Below, piece by piece: positions 15,651 to 19,415 of a stretch of DNA of 19,415 bases; the stretch's first letter is position 1, and each line of letters opens with the position of its first letter. The stretch comes from CAYGTK01 sp964352775 (GTDB lineage Bacteria > Bacteroidota > Bacteroidia > Chitinophagales > CAIOSU01). The position numbers and the translations under genes were made by a program. The stretch covers positions 1 through 19,415 of the forward strand of contig CAYGTK010000058.1 in assembly GCA_964352775.1 (NCBI GenBank). Direction: 5' to 3'. The notes under the pieces are model-generated. The model was not told the origin of the DNA and searched no databases. It was given only the letters and a program-made list of their open reading frames with translations.

Positions 15651-17300
15651 TTACATCATGCCTGGCATTCCGCCGCCCATGCCGCCCATTCCTGGAGGCA
15701 TGCCGCCTGGTGCGCCACCTTCTTCTGGCTTGTCAACGATCACCGCTTCGGTGGTCAATAACATACCGGCAATGCTGGCTGCATTTTCCAAGGCAATACG
15801 TGTTACTTTCTTAGGATCGATAACTCCTGCTTCCAACAAGTTCTCGTACGTTGCCGTGCGAGCGTTGAATCCGAAATCACCTTTTCCTTCTTTCACTTTC
15901 TGTACTACTACCGAACCTTCAATACCTGCATTAAATACAATTTGACGCAAAGGCTCTTCAATAGCACGGCGAATGATGTCCACTCCTGTTTTCTCGTCGT
16001 CGGTAGAAGTTTCTACTTTATCTAAACATGCAATTGCACGAATTAAAGCAGTACCACCACCAGCAACAATACCTTCTTCAACCGCTGCGCGAGTTGCATG
16101 TAGGGCATCATCCACACGGTCTTTCTTTTCTTTCATTTCTACTTCGCTAGGTGCACCTACGTAAATTACTGCAACACCGCCAGCTAATTTAGCCAAACGC
16201 TCTTGTAGTTTCTCACGATCGTAGTCAGATGTAGTGCTCTCAATTTGAGCTTTTATCTGGTTAACGCGCTCAGTGATAGCATCGGCAGTACCTGCACCGT
16301 TAACTACTGTAGTGTTGTCTTTGTCGATAACTACCTTTTCGGCACGACCCAACATTTCCATTGTAGCAGTCTCCAATTTGTAGCCTAACTCTTCCGTTAC
16401 CAATTCACCACCTGTAAGTATAGCGATGTCTTTCAACATCTCTTTACGGCGATCGCCAAAGCCTGGAGCTTTAACTGCAGCAATTTTAAGTGTACCACGA
16501 ATTTTGTTTACTACCAATGTAGCTAGTGCTTCACCTTCTAAGTCTTCGGAGATGATCAACAATGGAGAACCTGTTTGAGCAACTTGCTCCAGAATAGGCA
16601 ACAAGTCTTTCATGTTACTGATCTTCTTATCGTAGATCAAGATGTAAGGGTTTTCCAATTCTGCTTCCATCTTCTCTGTGTTAGTCACAAAGTATGGAGA
16701 AAGGTATCCACGATCAAACTGCATACCTTCTACGGTATCTACGTAAGTCTCTGTTCCTTTAGCTTCTTCTACCGTAATAACTCCTTCGCGACCAACTTTT
16801 TCCATTGCCTGAGCAATGAATTTACCGATCTCAGAATCATTGTTTGCAGAGATAGTAGCTACTTGCTCAATTTTCTTTGAGTCGTTACCTACTTCTACTG
16901 CTTGCTTGTTCAAGTCAGCAAAAATGCCTTGAACTGCTTTGTCAATACCACGCTTCAAGTCGATAAGGTGAGCACCTGCGGCTACACTTTTCAATCCACG
17001 AGTAATAATGGCTTGTGCCAATACGGTAGCCGTAGTAGTTCCATCACCAGCATTGTCTGCTGTGCGGCTTGCTACTTCTTTTACCAATTGTGCGCCCATG
17101 TTCTCGGTAGGGTCTTCAAGTTCAATTTCTTTGGCAACTGTTACACCATCTTTAGTAATGGTAGGTGCGCCGAAAGATTTTTGGATAACCACGTTACGAC
17201 CTTTAGGTCCTAGGGTTACTTTTACAGCGTTAGCCAGTGCATCAACCCCACGTTTCAGGGCCTCACGTGCTTCCGCATCATATTTAATTAACTTAGCCAT
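15651..17300 (-). CDS. groEL: Chaperonin GroEL (60 kDa)
   Basis: 549 residues, the standard length. It forms the double heptameric ring that folds proteins with ATP. Family hallmarks are in place: the N-terminal KLIKYDAEAREALKRGVDAL, the ATP site VTLGPKGRN and GDGTTTATVLAQ (containing the catalytic Asp), the apical-domain IISEDLEGEALATLVVNK, the KAPGFGDRRKEML block, the AAVEEGIVAGGGTAL hinge region and the Gly/Met-rich tail (GGMPPGMGGMGG...). It is downstream of groES with 56 bases between and ends at the terminator at 15583-15617. Intact, core housekeeping. Confidence 0.98.
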   Translation of the reverse strand: MAKLIKYDAEAREALKRGVDALANAVKVTLGPKGRNVVIQKSFGAPTITKDGVTVAKEIELEDPTENMGAQLVKEVASRTADNAGDGTTTATVLAQAIITRGLKSVAAGAHLIDLKRGIDKAVQGIFADLNKQAVEVGNDSKKIEQVATISANNDSEIGKFIAQAMEKVGREGVITVEEAKGTETYVDTVEGMQFDRGYLSPYFVTNTEKMEAELENPYILIYDKKISNMKDLLPILEQVAQTGSPLLIISEDLEGEALATLVVNKIRGTLKIAAVKAPGFGDRRKEMLKDIAILTGGELVTEELGYKLETATMEMLGRAEKVVIDKDNTTVVNGAGTADAITERVNQIKAQIESTTSDYDREKLQERLAKLAGGVAVIYVGAPSEVEMKEKKDRVDDALHATRAAVEEGIVAGGGTALIRAIACLDKVETSTDDEKTGVDIIRRAIEEPLRQIVFNAGIEGSVVVQKVKEGKGDFGFNARTATYENLLEAGVIDPKKVTRIALENAASIAGMLLTTEAVIVDKPEEGGAPGGMPPGMGGMGGGMPGMM

Positions 17301-17356
17301 GTTGCTTAGTGTTTTTTTGTGTTTAAGGTTCTAGTTCTATAAAAAGGAAGCCGTAA

Positions 17357-17632
17357 TTATACTACAGCCAAAATGTCGCTTTCGCGCATAATAAGGTAAT
17401 CGTCGCCTTCAATGGTCAACTCGGTACCAGCGTACTTTCCGTACAATACTTTGTCGCCCACTTTCACGGTCAACGGCTCATCTACTTTTCCGGTGCCAAT
17501 GGCAATTACTTCGCCACGTTGTGGCTTTTCTTTAGCGTTATCAGGAATAATAAGTCCACTTTTAGTGGTCTCTTCTGCGCTATCAGCCTTTACGATCACG
17601 CGATCAGCAAGAGGTTTTACGTTTAAAGACAT
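17357..17632 (-). CDS. groES: Co-chaperonin GroES (10 kDa)
   Basis: 91 residues, slightly shorter than the E. coli protein but normal for the phylum. It contains PLADRVIVKADSAEETTKSG with the mobile loop that contacts GroEL (about residues 17-33, ending LIIPD), the roof-loop region and the C-terminal GTELTIEGDDYLIMRESDILAVV. It caps the GroEL ring. First gene of the groES-groEL operon, preceded by a sigma-54 type promoter at 17685-17700. No CIRCE (TTAGCACTC-N9-GAGTGCTAA) was seen upstream. Confidence 0.97.
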   Translation of the reverse strand: MSLNVKPLADRVIVKADSAEETTKSGLIIPDNAKEKPQRGEVIAIGTGKVDEPLTVKVGDKVLYGKYAGTELTIEGDDYLIMRESDILAVV

Positions 17633-17684
17633 TTTTGTCGTGTTTTTAGGGTTATTGAAATGTTCACTACAGTAATTCGCCTAT

Positions 17685-17700
17685 TGCAATTTCAGTGCCA
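17685..17700 (-). promoter_or_regulatory. Sigma-54 type (-24/-12) promoter of groES-groEL
   Basis: On the minus strand: TGGCAC, five bases (TGAAA), TTGCA. The GG and GC dinucleotides are exactly 10 bases apart, matching the RpoN consensus TGGCAC-N5-TTGCW. The predicted start of transcription is near 17674, about 42 bases before the groES ATG. The word TTTTGGCAG (plus strand) occurs twice upstream, at 17706-17714 and 17750-17758, and is a candidate activator site. Confidence 0.6.
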
Positions 17701-17833
17701 GCACCTTTTGGCAGACAAAATAGCAGGTAGGGCTGACAGGATGGTGAAGTTTTGGCAGTTGGTGGGGGGCTAGTGCTTAGAGTGCGGGTGTGTTGTCGAT
17801 AGATAAAAACAAACATAACTACAGACTGAAACA

Positions 17834-17904
17834 GGGCGTGCCCCTTCGTACCTCAGGGTCGGGCTATCCGCTTTACTTCGTGTTCGCTACTATCCCTCAC
17901 GCGG
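17834..17904. repeat. Probable dispersed intergenic element
   Basis: It begins GGGCGTGCCCC and ends ATCCCTCACGC, with the GCGTG and CACGC ends complementary and an internal GGTCGGGCTATCCG. Its composition is more G/C-rich than the surroundings. The wording resembles a repeated non-coding element I associate with Bacteroidota genomes. Only one copy is present here, so repetition is from memory, not from this window. Confidence 0.4.
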
Positions 17905-17947
17905 GTTGCTCGCTATGGTATGTGGTTTGAGCTTTTTATGTTTCGTA

Positions 17948-17977
17948 GTCACGAGCTACAAGTTTGCGTTAGCGGGG
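17948..17977 (-). repeat. REP-like palindromic repeat, copy B
   Basis: Inverted relative to copy A (15467-15496), 25 of 30 positions identical. The stem CACGAGCT-ACA-AGTTTG keeps pairing through G-T pairs on the plus strand where copy A has Watson-Crick pairs, which suggests that the hairpin itself is maintained. Confidence 0.6.
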
Positions 17978-18088
17978 TAAAGCCTGGACAGACGTAGTCG
18001 AAGAGCTGCGCAGAACACTTAATTCTGAATAAAAAATAAAGCTTTTCTTGAAAATTGATTATTGTGTATATTAGACACTATTAATTCT

Positions 18089-19415
18089 ATGTCAGCAACA
18101 ACTTACAAGTTCTTTTCGCAACAGATAGCCAATTGGTTTCCTAAAGATCATCCTAAGATCTGCTTTGTGCTTGGTTCAGGGGCGTCTGTTTCTTCTGGGA
18201 TAGAAACAGGTGCAAAACTGGCTAGGAAATGGTTAGGTGAAGTATATGACAGAGATCGCCTACGTTTAAAAAAAACTAGCTTAGAAGACTTTTGTAAAGA
18301 TGAAGATTGTCATGGTATTAAGGGATTAACCCCTTCAAATTGCGCTGAGTTCTATTCAGAACTCTACGAACTCCGTTTTAAAGATAGGCCAGCACAAGGT
18401 GCTAGAGAATTACAAGAGATAATCGCCAAGGCCGAACCAAGCATTGGCTACACTATTCTTGCGCACTTAATGTCATCATCCAACAACAATTTGGTAGTGA
18501 ACATTAATTTCGATGATCTTGTAGAACGGTCATTGGCTAGGATCACTCCAATTTTTCCGAGAATATATGGTCATGAAAGCCTAAAAGAATTTATTGACCT
18601 GCGTAATACTTCCCCAACCATAATAAAAGTACATCGCGACGCCTTTCTTGACCCCGCAAGCCTTAAGGTTGATATTGGGGCTCTTAAAAACAGTTGGAGG
18701 TCGAAAATAAAAGAGGTAGTAGAAGAATATACACTAGTAGTAATAGGTTACGGGGGTAACGACAATGGTTTAATAGACCTTCTAAATGAGATACCAGCAA
18801 ATGAAATGGAGAATGAACCGTATTGGACCTTATATAAAGATGAAAAACCTAACAAAAAAGTTGCTCAGCTAATTGAAGATAAGAAAGGTTACTTTGTAAG
18901 TACTGATGGTTTCGACATTTTGATGTTGCGCTTGGCGACAGATATAGGATTACAAATGGATGATGTGTTAGCTAGCATTAGATCTCACTTTGATACCATA
19001 GTAGCGAGCACAGAGGATCAAATAGAGCGAACAAAACAACAGGTGCTGAAGGCCCAAACTCAACCTAATGTTACTAAGGAAGAAAAAGAAACAAATACTA
19101 AGCTAGCAGAAGAACTCTACCAATTTGAAGGTAGAAGAGACGAAGATCTTGCTTTATTGTCTACAACTGATGCTGAAGAACAAAAACGTAGGTTCAAAAG
19201 CTCAACAAGCAAGTCGCTAGTTCAATACAATATAATGATGCATAATGCGGTATCATTTGGTGAGGCGAAAGTTTTATTCGATGAAATGGGGCCGGAAGGT
19301 ATCCAACCTGATGTTATCAGTTACAGTACGCTTATTAACAAGACGAAAGACTTTAATACAGCCCAAAGTATTTTTGACGAAATGCTGGCGAAGGGAATGC
19401 AGCCTAATGTTACTA
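18089..19415 (+). CDS. SIR2-like domain fused to pentatricopeptide repeats (3' end outside window)
   Basis: 442 residues are visible; the frame is open at the edge. Residues about 22-290 are a SIR2-like Rossmann domain: FVLGSGASVSSGIE (27-39) for the NAD pocket, VVNINFDDLVE (136-146) with Asn140 and Asp142, His182 in IIKVHRDAF as the presumed catalytic His, and VVIGYGGNDNGLIDLL (217-232). Residues about 300-376 are a charged, probably coiled-coil linker. Then come two consecutive PPR units (377-408 and 409-440), each 32 residues and ending FDEM...GxQP-D/N, with a third starting at 441. SIR2 domains in bacterial immunity hydrolyse NAD+ to stop phage spread; PPR arrays bind single-stranded RNA one base per repeat. 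An RNA-triggered NADase is therefore inferred. The ATG at 18089 puts the Rossmann motif at the normal distance. No signal peptide or membrane segment. Confidence 0.82.
   Translation, partial: MSATTYKFFSQQIANWFPKDHPKICFVLGSGASVSSGIETGAKLARKWLGEVYDRDRLRLKKTSLEDFCKDEDCHGIKGLTPSNCAEFYSELYELRFKDRPAQGARELQEIIAKAEPSIGYTILAHLMSSSNNNLVVNINFDDLVERSLARITPIFPRIYGHESLKEFIDLRNTSPTIIKVHRDAFLDPASLKVDIGALKNSWRSKIKEVVEEYTLVVIGYGGNDNGLIDLLNEIPANEMENEPYWTLYKDEKPNKKVAQLIEDKKGYFVSTDGFDILMLRLATDIGLQMDDVLASIRSHFDTIVASTEDQIERTKQQVLKAQTQPNVTKEEKETNTKLAEELYQFEGRRDEDLALLSTTDAEEQKRRFKSSTSKSLVQYNIMMHNAVSFGEAKVLFDEMGPEGIQPDVISYSTLINKTKDFNTAQSIFDEMLAKGMQPNVT
19064..19076 (+). repeat. 13-nt direct repeat, copy 1 (encodes P-N-V-T)
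   Basis: CCTAATGTTACTA, in frame within the SIR2-PPR gene, encodes the end of a PPR-like turn (QPNVT, residues 325-329) although no PPR helix pair follows it. Identical to 19403-19415. Confidence 0.7.
19217..19408 (+). repeat. Two tandem 32-residue PPR units
   Basis: Unit 1 (19217-19312) starts LVQYNIMMHN and ends EGIQPD; unit 2 (19313-19408) starts VISYSTLIN and ends KGMQPN. Both have the PPR helix B core AxxxFDEM and the G-hydrophobic-x-P turn. They are three residues shorter than the canonical 35, the gap falling after the first-helix TLI/IMM position. The array continues past the window. Confidence 0.85.
19403..19415 (+). repeat. 13-nt direct repeat, copy 2, at the PPR unit 2/3 junction
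   Basis: The same 13 bases as 19064-19076, in the same frame, at the genuine PPR boundary (QPNVT, residues 438-442). The window ends at its last base, so the match may extend further. Confidence 0.7.

Larger units (their letters stand above)
17633..18088. other. 456-bp intergenic region rich in control and repeat elements
   Basis: Between the divergent groES and SIR2-PPR genes. From left to right it holds the groES leader and sigma-54 promoter (17685-17700), two direct TTTTGGCAG words (17706-17714 and 17750-17758), a dispersed-element-like block (17834-17904) and REP-like copy B (17948-17977). The last 60 bases are A/T-rich and should hold the SIR2-PPR promoter; TTG (18048-18050), 16 bases, TATATTAG is only a weak match to the consensus. 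Confidence 0.6.

Noticed and set aside
15658..15945. Plus-strand open frames opposite groEL (also 15973-16164, 16575-16880, 16902-17213, 17008-17334)
   Set aside because: These are shadows of the groEL coding strand: groEL is unmistakable and continuous, and the opposite frames show only its codon-bias echo.
17633..17800. CIRCE/HrcA operator upstream of groES
   Set aside because: TTAGCACTC-N9-GAGTGCTAA is not present. A partial look-alike (TAGTGCTTAGAGTGC near 17771) lacks the correct arms and spacing.

Overview
The window reads as a chromosomal segment of a Bacteroidota bacterium. The signs are a secreted protein with a C-terminal type IX secretion (T9SS) sorting domain (8073-10250), many lipoproteins with a Cys close to the N-terminus, promoters of the Bacteroidota type (TAnnTTTG at -7, best seen before ndk), weak or absent Shine-Dalgarno sequences, and the ndk / nrnA / FKBP-lipoprotein neighbourhood familiar from gliding members of the phylum. 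The class cannot be decided from this stretch.

Layout. 1-3274: the 3' part of a CdaA-type diadenylate cyclase, a ParD/ParE toxin-antitoxin pair with a palindrome over its promoter, a TPR lipoprotein (minus strand), and an M43-like zinc metalloprotease lipoprotein that looks cut short at its C-terminus. 3255-5385: a minus-strand nrnA-FKBP pair divergent from ndk, which has a clear promoter and terminator. 5394-7661: an outer-membrane barrel protein and a lipoprotein sulfatase with no spacing between them. 7662-8072: non-coding DNA with two strong hairpins. 8073-10250: a T9SS-secreted propeller protein. 10404-11924: a large helical protein of unknown function. 11925-12344: non-coding DNA with a palindrome and a -7 promoter element.

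12345-15436: an A/T-rich two-gene operon, a NYN/PIN-fold predicted nuclease with a Cys-rich insert followed, with a 4-base ATGA overlap, by a NACHT NTPase carrying pentapeptide repeats and a winged-helix-like C-terminus. This arrangement looks like a two-component immune system (sensor/switch NTPase plus nuclease effector). 15651-17632: groES-groEL on the minus strand with a textbook terminator and, unusually, a perfect-spacing sigma-54 type (-24/-12) promoter. groESL is bracketed by inverted copies of a REP-like 30-bp repeat and other intergenic palindromes.

18089 to the window end: an open reading frame that runs off the edge. Its N-terminal ~290 residues are a SIR2-like (NAD-consuming) domain, and its C-terminus is the beginning of a pentatricopeptide-repeat (PPR) array with a 32-residue period. 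PPR arrays are RNA-binding modules found overwhelmingly in eukaryotic organelles, so a bacterial SIR2-PPR fusion next to a NYN-NACHT operon is the most striking thing here. It suggests an RNA-sensing, NAD-depleting defence protein. The function is inferred; the domain identities are read from motifs only.
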